In this document: one piece after another, positions 35,883-44,708 of the stretch | Position numbering within the stretch: position 1 is the first letter of the stretch | How the letters are laid out: each line of letters starts with the position of its first letter | Assembly: GCA_039029315.1 (NCBI GenBank) | Contig: JBCCGK010000037.1 | Span: forward strand, 1-64,000 | Direction: 5' to 3' | Length of the DNA stretch: 64,000 bases | From: JBCCCJ01 sp039029315 | Lineage (GTDB): Bacteria > Bacteroidota > Bacteroidia > J057 | Translations under genes and position numbers: made by a program | The notes under the pieces: generated by a model | The model's input: only the letters and a program-made list of their open reading frames with translations | What the model was told of the DNA's origin: nothing | Database searches by the model: none

Positions 35883-38800
35883 TTACTCCAACGTGATCGT
35901 AATCTTTGTCTTCCCTGTAATATCGACCTCTTGGGTCTTAAATTTCTTCATGGAAACGACCAAGGTGGTAGATCCAGCGGGTATATCTATACTGAATTTC
36001 CCACTGCTATCTGTGATGGTTCCTGTGGCCGTTCCCTTTACCAGAACAGAGGCCCCAATAAGTGGTTCTCGACCTTTTTTCCTGTTGGAGACACCAGTTA
36101 CTGTTCCGGTGATGGTTCGAGGTCCAACATAGGTTTCGGGATCTGATTTTGCTTTTGGTTTTGCTCCCGATTGTAAGGTGATGTCAATGACTGAACGGCC
36201 TCCTACAGAGACGATCTGATTATTATAGCCAGTATAGGAAATCTCAAGCTCTGTGCCACCATAGGGAAGTGTCAAATTGTAATTCCCATCAATGTCTGTT
36301 GTCGTACCTAAAGATGTTCCTCGAACAAGAATGGTGGCTCCTATCAATGCCTCTCCGCTTGCATCTGTAACCTTACCTATGATCGTCTTGTTTTGGGTGG
36401 ACCGTTTTAATTGTATTTGTCCCGCATTGGCGTTTGAAGTGAGGTCTTCTGGTGTCAACGTAATGTCCAGAGACTCATAATCTATCCTGCTAATGGAAAG
36501 TGATAAAGCGTATGTTGGTACAGGAAACGTATAAGTTCCATCAGTATTTGTTGTGAGATCAGTGCTAGCCTGGATTGTCAGGACTTGTCCAACTTTCACT
36601 GTGTTAGACTTCATCCCGCTAAGGGATTTAATTTCGTCGATCTTTACTCCATATTTTCTATTTATGGAAAAAAGCGTTTCTCCCTTTTTCACAGTATGTG
36701 TAACCGCTCCAATACGAATGTAAGTACCTCCTAATGCTTCTCTTGTTTCTGAATCAATCACCTGACCAGTAAAGATCACCTCCTCCGACTCAGCTGATGT
36801 CGAAATATTTGCAATCGCTAGCCATTGTTGATCCCGATTTCCCAGGACAGGGTAACCCAATCTTGGAGGATTTACATTATGATAATGAGTTCTCCCTGCT
36901 GTTTTCCCTACTTTCTGGCCATGCATCAGAGCATAGCCTTTGACATCTCCATTGTCATCCTTTATCACCTCTGTTACCACACCAATGTGGCTGATTCCTC
37001 CTACACGGACTAAGTCATCTATCGTCGCATTGGAATACTTTTTCCCAGCCAGTCCAAAAAACATCACAGATCCAGCTTTGATCCAGTTTCGGGAAGCCAT
37101 CGGGTCCTGAACCAATGCCAAATTGTTGTTGTCATCATACCACCGGGCAATGGATCGCGTATCAGGTGTTTGTACCGGATCAGGATACAGATTCTCTGGG
37201 CAAACATCCTTCACGGCATTCACCATTCTGAAAAAGATCCCGCTGGCATCTTCAAGCTTTTCAGGAGATTGGCTATTATACATGATCTTCTGTCTCTCCA
37301 GTGCACTAGCTACAGAATCAAGGTACATGTTCAACCTGACCGGCAGGCAAACCAATGGGGGCAATGGATCACTGATGGTTTCTGTCTTTGTGCCTGATCC
37401 CTGAGGTACAGGGAAGATCTCTATTTTGTCTCCTGTACTGAAAGCAAAGAAGTTCCCATCAGGCGAGAATTCGACATTTCTGATTTCCCCAACACTACTG
37501 CCATATTCCTGAATAATTTCTGCAGTCCTAATATCCCAGAGCTTGGCCGCATTGTCTCTACTCGCTGTCATCATCTTAGTCCCATCAGGAGAAAATGCCA
37601 CTGACAAAACCCAACTGCTATGCCCTTCAAAACTTCGAATCTCCTTTCCATCCAGAGTCCAGAGTTTTGCGGTGGCATCTTCACTTCCTGTGAGCACATA
37701 TTGTCCATCTGGTGAAAAAACTGCAGACCAAACGGGGCCTGTATGTCCCTGGAAGGTTTGTATTTCATTCCCTTCCAAATCCCACATCTTGGCAGTATTG
37801 TCCCTGCTTCCAGTGAGGATATATTTGCCTTCAGGATCAGGGGAAAAGTCGACTGAGAAGATCCAGTTTTTGTGGCCTGCAAATGTCTGGAGTAATTTTC
37901 CCTTCAGATCCCAGAGTTTAGCCGTATTATCATAACTTCCTGTAAGCACAGATCGCCCATAAAATGAAAAGGCTACAGAACTTATCTCTCTAGTATGTCC
38001 TATAAAGCTTCCAAGCTCTTGTCCTTCCTGGTTCCATAATTTGGCAGTCTGATCTTTACTGCCTGTGAGAATTTGATCTGCCTCAAGAGATATATCAACA
38101 GATGTCACTTCACCTGTATGCCCCTCAAAGATTTGAATTTGTCTCCCTTCTTTGGTCCATAATCTCGCAGTATTGTCTCTGCTTCCTGTAAGGATGGACT
38201 GACCACCAGAAGAGAAGGCAATGGGCCAGACGGCGCCTTCATGCCCCACAAAGGGCATAAAACTCGTATCCACGCTCACACTATCGGAACCGGCCAGATT
38301 CACAATAGGCTGTGCGCTCTTTCCAGACGCATCCAGGGCAAGTTGTCGTAAGGCCAATGCCACAGAGTCTCCTGGCTGAGTCAGGAGGGCACTATCGACA
38401 TGCAATTCGGTTTTCGGGTAGTCCCGCTGTGTAAAATAGCTTTTGGCCAGGTCGATGTGATAGGTATAGGATCGATCCAGGTCATCATGGTCATAGAGGG
38501 AATACAGAAGTGGATAGTTCTCAAGGACAAATTCCTTGCCCCGCTCAACCAGATCCTGCACATATCTTTTGTACTCCGTCGTATCATCCAGGAAATAATG
38601 TCCCAGACCAAGACCTGCGAGACTATGACGATACAGCGTATCTTCTGCATTGGTAGGAATTCTGGCAAATTCATTGATGGCAGCGGTGAAATCCTTGCTG
38701 TTGAATTTCTCCACCCCTAATTGATAGTTGAGGCGATTCAGGTTGCTGTCTGCCAGGGGATAGATGAGGTCATCTGACGCATTTCTAAGTGAATCTGATC

Positions 38801-41567
38801 CTCGATAGTCCTTGGCATGTTCGATTTCCACTCGTCCCTCTGTCAATTCCCCATTCAAGGCTGCTCCTACTCCGATATTGTGATAAATGATGGCAGAGTC
38901 CTGATCGAGAATTTGATCCACCCAAATGCTCTCCTCCTGGTCTTGCTGATCCAGCCAGAAGGGAGTTTTGGATTTTTGAATGAATTGATCAAAAAGCACA
39001 AAGCTGAATATGGCTGTCAGGACCAAACCAGAGATCGCACCGATGAGCCATTCCTTCTGCCGCAGCATCCCATATCGATTGTGCAAATATTCATAGGTGG
39101 CTTGTCCAGCCAGGATATCCAGGGGCTTCTCCAGACGCTGTTCGATCTCATGATCTTCTACCATGCCATTCTGGACCAGATAATACATCTCATCCGCATA
39201 GGTATCCGGTTCGAGGAAGAAATTGTTGGTGGTGGATTGAATCGCCATCTTCCGGGCAGCAGAGGAACCTTCCTTGATCCCATCTTGTGCTTCCGCAAGC
39301 AATTTCTGCAGAACCTCTCTTGCTGTCGTTTCTGTCTCCGGGTCCAGCATACTCAAGAGATCCTTACGCAAGCGGGAAGGGACATCATTGCTTTGAAGCC
39401 AGGGAATGCGAGCCAGAACCAACAAATTCTCAAAGGTGAGTAGATAGTCGCTTTGCTTTTGAGAAAATTTATGTCCCAATGCCAGGGTGATTTCCCAACG
39501 AGGCGTATGATAGACCGCTGTGGAAGCAATCCATTGGAAGAGATGTTTGCCTACCTCCAATTGCTTTGCCAATCCTTCGTCTTCCTGGATTTGGGCTGGC
39601 AGGCTGTTTTTATGGCTGAGATAGTCAAAAAACTGATCGGACAATTGTGCTTGATTCTCCAACTCTCGTCCACTGGTCACATATTCAAAGAGATAATCCG
39701 ATAAGCCCCTGACATCAGTCAAATGATGCGATCGCACACTGCAAGCAGCAGCCGGAAACAAACGCAGCATACGGTCTTTGTGATCCTCGAAAGCGGGTTG
39801 GCCGATTTCATCAAACATCTCGATCATGTGCAATTGTCCGGGAATGTCCAAAGGCAGCACATCCATTTCTTCCATGATCAGTCTTTCCCGATAATCCCAA
39901 TCCACCACTGGCGTTGGAGTCAATAGGATGCGGTTTTCCCGCCAAATCTCAAAGGCAGGCACGACCCATCGGAAGAGAATGGGTTTACTCGGATTGATCA
40001 AATGATGTCCATCAGAGAAGAGGATCAGGCGATGCTTGCTGTATCGCTGGCGCATCTGTTCCAGATTCAGGCCATCGGGATAATCTTCATTCCAGCACTT
40101 GCGGGGATCTTTGTCATAATAGAAGGTCTCCAATAAGACATCCTGCTCAAAAAGAATCTCCGTAATCCTGCCAAAAAATCTCGCCAGATGACTTTGGGGA
40201 TGATGCTTTTCGATCAGCACCAGATATTCAGATGGTCGGGAAGAAGTATCAAAATGCACAATGGGCATCCCCGATTCACGGATGGTTTTGTGAATGCTCA
40301 TGGGGAGATTCACTGTATGGATATTTCCGCGCTGCCGCTGGCGCATCACAGAAGCCAAATCATAGATCCCCTTATCCGGAGCAATCAGATGATCCTGTTT
40401 AGGAAAAGGAATATAATAAGGGCCTTTTCGGTTGGATGTGTATTTGTCTTCACTCGCTAGCTGCGGTTTGCGATGAGACAAGACCCTGTACAACAATGCC
40501 AAAAGCAATATCAGGATTGTCAATCCAACTGCCAATAGACCAATAGACAAAGGGGTCAGGCTATAGGCGGTCAGTGCTGAATCGTCTGTCTTCAGTGTGT
40601 ATTGCTCAGCAGTCAGTTCAATGTTGGGCTTATTGGAACTAATCGTGATGAACTTGCTCACTGTTGCTGTATCTCCACATGCTGACCCTTGTTGGACAGA
40701 GGGTATTTTCCGGATGACAGTTAGCTTGATGCGCTTATTCCCATCAGTTCTGTATCGATGGCTGGGAGAAGCAGAGGTAGCAGGAGGACTTTCATCTCCA
40801 AAGTCCCACAGGAAATCAAAGTCTTCTTCTGCATAAGCTGTATCTAAAGGAAAGGCAAATTGAACGTCTTCATCTTCCTCAGGATCTTTGGGCAACCATT
40901 GAATAAAGGCTTCCAGAGGATTCCGACATACAACCTGAATCTCGCTTTGTTGGGTTTTGGCTTTGACCGTCTCATGTGTTCTATGTCGAACGATGAGTTG
41001 TACCTCATGACTTCGAACTTCCTGATACATATGCTGTCGAGCTGTCAACATCCCCTCTATCCCCCGAATTGTATCTATCGTTCCATCTCCATATAACCAG
41101 ATGAATTCGACATCAGAGATCCCGGCTGTATCATCATCCAGATCAAAATGATAGATAAAGGAGACAGTATCTCCTTGTCTCCCTCTCCATATTCTCTCTT
41201 CATGAGCGATGGTATCTCCCCTCGGATGGATATATTTGAAGCTCGCCTTCGGGACTGGTGGCAAGGCAGTGAGTAGCAGATATAACCACACCAATCCACC
41301 TATGACACAAGTGGCGATGATGCCAGCTGTCGTTTTCGGTGAGAGGATATATTTTTTTGCGGCTGCCTTTTGTCCTTCATACCTATCTCTTCTTTCGCCT
41401 TCTTGTTCAATATCTTCCAGAGATTTTTGCTTGATCCGCTTGAAATATTCATCAAAAATCCGGTAGAATTTCTGCTGCTGTTCTTGATTTTGGGCCAAAA
41501 CCGGGCATAAGAGATATTTCAGATCTTCCAGATTGTCAATATCAGGTTCTTCCTGCCTGTGAATCAA
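35883..41567 (-). CDS. Giant multi-domain membrane protein: PKD, vWA-like, TPR-like, WD40, NlpC/P60-like, LysM, CarboxypepD-regulatory
   Basis: At least 1894 residues. Order seen: helical N-terminus, TM ~83-107, two PKD-like domains ~113-320, TM ~336-363, a vWA-like domain ~445-580 (LILFSDGHHLINP), a helical region, TM ~836-859, TPR-like helices ~890-1090, seven WD40 repeats ~1105-1388, an NlpC/P60-like domain ~1430-1596 with DASG where the catalytic Cys is expected, a CarboxypepD-regulatory domain with a LysM (VKKGETLFSINRKYGV) set inside it ~1597-1720, and two more such domains to the end. It is the last gene of an operon with MoxR and CHAT genes. Position 41567 is a TTG; the frame stays open to a stop at 41745-41747, and the extra residues look like real protein, so the true start is uncertain. 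Likely the sensor/scaffold of a MoxR-vWA-type conflict system. Confidence 0.8.
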   Translation of the reverse strand: MIHRQEEPDIDNLEDLKYLLCPVLAQNQEQQQKFYRIFDEYFKRIKQKSLEDIEQEGERRDRYEGQKAAAKKYILSPKTTAGIIATCVIGGLVWLYLLLTALPPVPKASFKYIHPRGDTIAHEERIWRGRQGDTVSFIYHFDLDDDTAGISDVEFIWLYGDGTIDTIRGIEGMLTARQHMYQEVRSHEVQLIVRHRTHETVKAKTQQSEIQVVCRNPLEAFIQWLPKDPEEDEDVQFAFPLDTAYAEEDFDFLWDFGDESPPATSASPSHRYRTDGNKRIKLTVIRKIPSVQQGSACGDTATVSKFITISSNKPNIELTAEQYTLKTDDSALTAYSLTPLSIGLLAVGLTILILLLALLYRVLSHRKPQLASEDKYTSNRKGPYYIPFPKQDHLIAPDKGIYDLASVMRQRQRGNIHTVNLPMSIHKTIRESGMPIVHFDTSSRPSEYLVLIEKHHPQSHLARFFGRITEILFEQDVLLETFYYDKDPRKCWNEDYPDGLNLEQMRQRYSKHRLILFSDGHHLINPSKPILFRWVVPAFEIWRENRILLTPTPVVDWDYRERLIMEEMDVLPLDIPGQLHMIEMFDEIGQPAFEDHKDRMLRLFPAAACSVRSHHLTDVRGLSDYLFEYVTSGRELENQAQLSDQFFDYLSHKNSLPAQIQEDEGLAKQLEVGKHLFQWIASTAVYHTPRWEITLALGHKFSQKQSDYLLTFENLLVLARIPWLQSNDVPSRLRKDLLSMLDPETETTAREVLQKLLAEAQDGIKEGSSAARKMAIQSTTNNFFLEPDTYADEMYYLVQNGMVEDHEIEQRLEKPLDILAGQATYEYLHNRYGMLRQKEWLIGAISGLVLTAIFSFVLFDQFIQKSKTPFWLDQQDQEESIWVDQILDQDSAIIYHNIGVGAALNGELTEGRVEIEHAKDYRGSDSLRNASDDLIYPLADSNLNRLNYQLGVEKFNSKDFTAAINEFARIPTNAEDTLYRHSLAGLGLGHYFLDDTTEYKRYVQDLVERGKEFVLENYPLLYSLYDHDDLDRSYTYHIDLAKSYFTQRDYPKTELHVDSALLTQPGDSVALALRQLALDASGKSAQPIVNLAGSDSVSVDTSFMPFVGHEGAVWPIAFSSGGQSILTGSRDNTARLWTKEGRQIQIFEGHTGEVTSVDISLEADQILTGSKDQTAKLWNQEGQELGSFIGHTREISSVAFSFYGRSVLTGSYDNTAKLWDLKGKLLQTFAGHKNWIFSVDFSPDPEGKYILTGSRDNTAKMWDLEGNEIQTFQGHTGPVWSAVFSPDGQYVLTGSEDATAKLWTLDGKEIRSFEGHSSWVLSVAFSPDGTKMMTASRDNAAKLWDIRTAEIIQEYGSSVGEIRNVEFSPDGNFFAFSTGDKIEIFPVPQGSGTKTETISDPLPPLVCLPVRLNMYLDSVASALERQKIMYNSQSPEKLEDASGIFFRMVNAVKDVCPENLYPDPVQTPDTRSIARWYDDNNNLALVQDPMASRNWIKAGSVMFFGLAGKKYSNATIDDLVRVGGISHIGVVTEVIKDDNGDVKGYALMHGQKVGKTAGRTHYHNVNPPRLGYPVLGNRDQQWLAIANISTSAESEEVIFTGQVIDSETREALGGTYIRIGAVTHTVKKGETLFSINRKYGVKIDEIKSLSGMKSNTVKVGQVLTIQASTDLTTNTDGTYTFPVPTYALSLSISRIDYESLDITLTPEDLTSNANAGQIQLKRSTQNKTIIGKVTDASGEALIGATILVRGTSLGTTTDIDGNYNLTLPYGGTELEISYTGYNNQIVSVGGRSVIDITLQSGAKPKAKSDPETYVGPRTITGTVTGVSNRKKGREPLIGASVLVKGTATGTITDSSGKFSIDIPAGSTTLVVSMKKFKTQEVDITGKTKITITLE
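37390..38255 (-). repeat. Seven tandem WD40 repeats within the giant gene
   Basis: Seven units of about 41 codons, with GH near the start (VGHEGAV, EGHTGEV, IGHTREI, AGHKNWI, QGHTGPV, EGHSSWV) and TAKLW or TARLW at the end. The seventh is degenerate (GSSVGEI ... DKIEIF). Seven blades make one closed beta-propeller. The first six are close in sequence, suggesting recent duplication or selection for similarity. Confidence 0.85.
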
Positions 41568-41712
41568 CTCCTTGATTTCTGTATCGATCAGGCTCTGGGC
41601 TTTCAGATAATCATCGATGCCCAGGGTAAAGCCTTCTCGCTTGAGCCGGTCAAAGAGATCGGTCAGAGGCAGGGGGATGCTATGTTTTTGGGGAGAAGAG
41701 ATAGCCGTAGAC

Positions 41713-42753
41713 TTATTTTTTTCCTTTTGGTTGATAGGTTTGCTTCAAATACTTTTTCTTCAGGATCTCCAAATCATCATTGTTTTTGGCCAGGATACCA
41801 TAACTCTGTCCCAGGACGATCTCCTGTTCTTTGGTCAGATTGGAAAAATCAATTTTATTCTTTTCCAGGAACTTTTCCATTTCCAGCACACGTATCCAGC
41901 CAATCAATTCTGCTGTGGCTGGCCGTTTCTTTTTGACAGCATCCCGAATTTCCTCAAAGTGTTGTACAAGAACTTCCAAACGTTCATTTGCCTTCTCTAC
42001 TTCTGCACCATTCTCATCAGTTTTGGTGCTGAGATCCGGAGATAATTTAGAGCGTACGATGTCAATCAATAAATCCTTCTTCGGAAATTCAATATGCAAA
42101 AAGACACATCGGCGCAAAAAGGCATCCGGAAGGCTTTTTTCTGAATTGCTGGTCATGATAACAATCGGACGGCAATCCTCTCCAGCCTTAATCTTTTCTC
42201 CCGTTTCCTTGATCTCGAAAGCCATGTTTTCCAGCTCATAGAGAATATCATTGGGGAAATCTGTCGGGGCCTTGTCTATCTCGTCGATAAGAACAACTGA
42301 ATGACGTGGCGCATCCAACTGAATGCCGACCTTGGCAGCATCTGCCGGATTGGTATATGCAATGGCTTTTCCCAGTGCCTGTAACTCGATATACTCCATC
42401 ATCTCATGCTGTGCTCCATCTTTTCGGTTGGCATCCCGAAAGTGTCGCACTGCATCATACATATAGAAGAGGTCCTTGGCGGTGGATGTGGTCTTGGTAT
42501 TAAAGATCAATGGTCGGATTTCTCCTTGCTCATCCTTCAATCCAAAATGCTGGGCAACCTTATATGCCAGCTGCGTTTTGCCCGTTCCCGGTTCTCCTGT
42601 GATGAACAAGGGCTGTCCCAGGCGGATGGCTGCCGTTACGGCACTATCGATCTCTTTGCTCAGGATATAGGTTTGAGAATTGTTGTACTGGGCCTTTAGA
42701 TGTTTGACACTGGGGATGTCAGTTAGTTTGAATTGTATGTTGGTATCTTCCAT
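41713..42753 (-). CDS. MoxR family AAA+ ATPase
   Basis: A 346-residue AAA+ protein with Walker A GEPGTGKT (residues 53-60), Walker B VVLIDEID (~153-160), a sensor 1 region (IVIMTSNSEKSLPDAFLRRC) and the Arg finger area. MoxR ATPases act as chaperone-like remodelers and usually partner with vWA proteins; here the vWA-like domain is in the giant protein encoded next. The CHAT gene ends 12 bp upstream of its start, so the three genes form one operon. The role inferred is energy-driven assembly or activation of the CHAT effector through the vWA-like partner. Confidence 0.9.
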   Translation of the reverse strand: MEDTNIQFKLTDIPSVKHLKAQYNNSQTYILSKEIDSAVTAAIRLGQPLFITGEPGTGKTQLAYKVAQHFGLKDEQGEIRPLIFNTKTTSTAKDLFYMYDAVRHFRDANRKDGAQHEMMEYIELQALGKAIAYTNPADAAKVGIQLDAPRHSVVLIDEIDKAPTDFPNDILYELENMAFEIKETGEKIKAGEDCRPIVIMTSNSEKSLPDAFLRRCVFLHIEFPKKDLLIDIVRSKLSPDLSTKTDENGAEVEKANERLEVLVQHFEEIRDAVKKKRPATAELIGWIRVLEMEKFLEKNKIDFSNLTKEQEIVLGQSYGILAKNNDDLEILKKKYLKQTYQPKGKK

Positions 42754-42765
42754 GAAGCGTTGTTT

Positions 42766-44397
42766 CTATGTATTGAGGTCATTGTTCAACTCACTGATTA
42801 TGGCCTCAAGTTTGGGCTCAAGTAGTTCCATTTTCCATTCTCTCTCCCCATCGAATTCCTTCTTCAGATTTTCGATATATTGCTTTTTAATCGTTTCATT
42901 GATCAGGGAAGGGTTCTCCAGTTTTTGTGCACATTTTCCCATCCAATCTTTCACATGAACTTCCTCTACAGGATGTAGTTCATCCAAAATGAGAATATCT
43001 GGAAACTGTTCGATCGTTTTCAAGATCTCTTTGGGAGAGAATCTTTTTCCTTTCTTTCTGTTCCAAAATTTGATTTTGTTCATTACTCCCCCTTCTTCTT
43101 CTTCATATATCACACTGAAAAAAATGAGAATATCAGGGGCATCATCCGGCAAATCCTTCGCTTCCTTTTGAAAGGTATCTAATATCCATCGAATGAAACT
43201 TCCAGTGTGTTTTTTCCAGGCAGTATTGGTTACTTTCGCATGAACGCTGACACATTTTTTGTTTTCCAAACTGTTGGATGTTAGCAGACGCTCCAATGGT
43301 TGATCGAAGGGATCATCCTCAATTTCGTCAAAAGGAGTCTCAAACAATTCAAACAATCCTGTCAGCAACTTCTCCTGTGCGATTTCCTCATCTTCAGAAG
43401 ACTCTATCCGGAAGTACTTTTCTATGGTCGTTTTGTCATCATACTCACTCTCCTCCTCTTGCCCCCCTTCATAGTATCGAGGAATATTGTCCTGGGCAAA
43501 TCGCTCAAATAAACCATTGTGGCCCTGTTGTTCCGGGCCATGAATGAAAATGAACTGGACTTTCTGCTTACTGCGTCGCTTCTTTTTGTAATCGTGATGG
43601 AATCGGTCAGCCTGTTTGGTTCGATTGCATTGAAACTTGGCCACGGAGGGCACACCAGTTGTCTCTTTTTCGGTTGATTTTTCCTCGGATGTCTCTTCAT
43701 TTTCCGGCAGCCTCCAGCTCAGAACTTTTTCTTTGTCTTCTTCGGTCAGGGTGTCATTGAGATATAATCCCCACGGAAGCTCATCTCCTGGCTTCTTTTT
43801 CTCCCGCGTGAACATATTTCTGGCCTGAAGAACCTTGTCTTCATCTATATATGACAAGATGAGTTTCCTTGCCTCCTCATATGATTCTTCTATGGTCCTT
43901 TTTTCTTCTGCAAGATTCTGATAAAAGCATTCTGCAAACTTCGTTGCATGCTCATCATTGATTTTGGTGGCAGTTGCAATTACGGCCTTGGCACCATGAT
44001 CCAAAAAGACAGAAACCTGCTTTAAAGTGGAACAACCATTTAGAAAAATCAGCTTCAGCTCGTCAATTTCTCCCAAGGCTTTTGCCAATCCCTGAATTTT
44101 AATCCCGCTGGCATCTCCTTTTTGGGTATTCAGGATCAGATTATCTCCAGTGGCATGTCCGCCATAATGGAACACACACATGCTGCCTAGTTTTTCTTCT
44201 CCTTCCCAAACTCGGATTGTTTTGAAAACCTCTTCAGGGGTGGCTCCGATTATATCCTTGACACTTACCAGTTGTTTTCTGTCATGAAAGTCCAGTTCTT
44301 TCTTGACTGTTCGAATCTCTTCATCCAAATGCAAGAGCATCTCAGACCCTTGTTTAGGGCTTGCGAAAGTCAACAAAATATATGGAGGCCTGGCCAA
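42766..44397 (-). CDS. CHAT domain peptidase with C-terminal STAND-like region
   Basis: A 543-residue protein. The N-terminal CHAT (caspase-like) domain has the catalytic His in HYGGHATGD (His81) and Cys in LIFLNGCST (Cys122), both intact. The C-terminal half begins with FIFIHGPEQQGHNGLFERF (~residues 290-310), which looks like a P-loop NTPase start without a working Walker A Lys-Ser/Thr, as in inactive STAND domains. No ATG occurs before the CHAT core; the TTG at 44397 gives MARPPYILLTFA, the usual start of such proteins, while a TTG at 44502 is the longest option. It is the first gene of the CHAT-MoxR-giant operon and its likely effector: a protease released or activated on a trigger. Confidence 0.82.
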   Translation of the reverse strand: MARPPYILLTFASPKQGSEMLLHLDEEIRTVKKELDFHDRKQLVSVKDIIGATPEEVFKTIRVWEGEEKLGSMCVFHYGGHATGDNLILNTQKGDASGIKIQGLAKALGEIDELKLIFLNGCSTLKQVSVFLDHGAKAVIATATKINDEHATKFAECFYQNLAEEKRTIEESYEEARKLILSYIDEDKVLQARNMFTREKKKPGDELPWGLYLNDTLTEEDKEKVLSWRLPENEETSEEKSTEKETTGVPSVAKFQCNRTKQADRFHHDYKKKRRSKQKVQFIFIHGPEQQGHNGLFERFAQDNIPRYYEGGQEEESEYDDKTTIEKYFRIESSEDEEIAQEKLLTGLFELFETPFDEIEDDPFDQPLERLLTSNSLENKKCVSVHAKVTNTAWKKHTGSFIRWILDTFQKEAKDLPDDAPDILIFFSVIYEEEEGGVMNKIKFWNRKKGKRFSPKEILKTIEQFPDILILDELHPVEEVHVKDWMGKCAQKLENPSLINETIKKQYIENLKKEFDGEREWKMELLEPKLEAIISELNNDLNT

Positions 44398-44708
44398 TGT
44401 TTGTGTGTAGTTAGGCGAATCATGTGTATTGACGAAACAATGTAAGCAAATATCATCGAATTTTTCAAAAGCTACCAAACCCCAGAATATCTCTGTTAAC
44501 AATTCAATCCCTATTTAGTTTGTTGTATAAGAAACTGCTTAAAAATGATATTCGAGAAGAAAGAGACAGATTTCAGAACCATGACAAGCCCCTTTCAAAT
44601 TCCAACATTTAACCAGTTTCTAAAAGAATTTGAGGAAGATTGCTTTTGGGCGTAATCCTGAGTATAATTCCCCTTTGTATGTATCAATCAGTCAAACAAT
44701 CCTAAATA

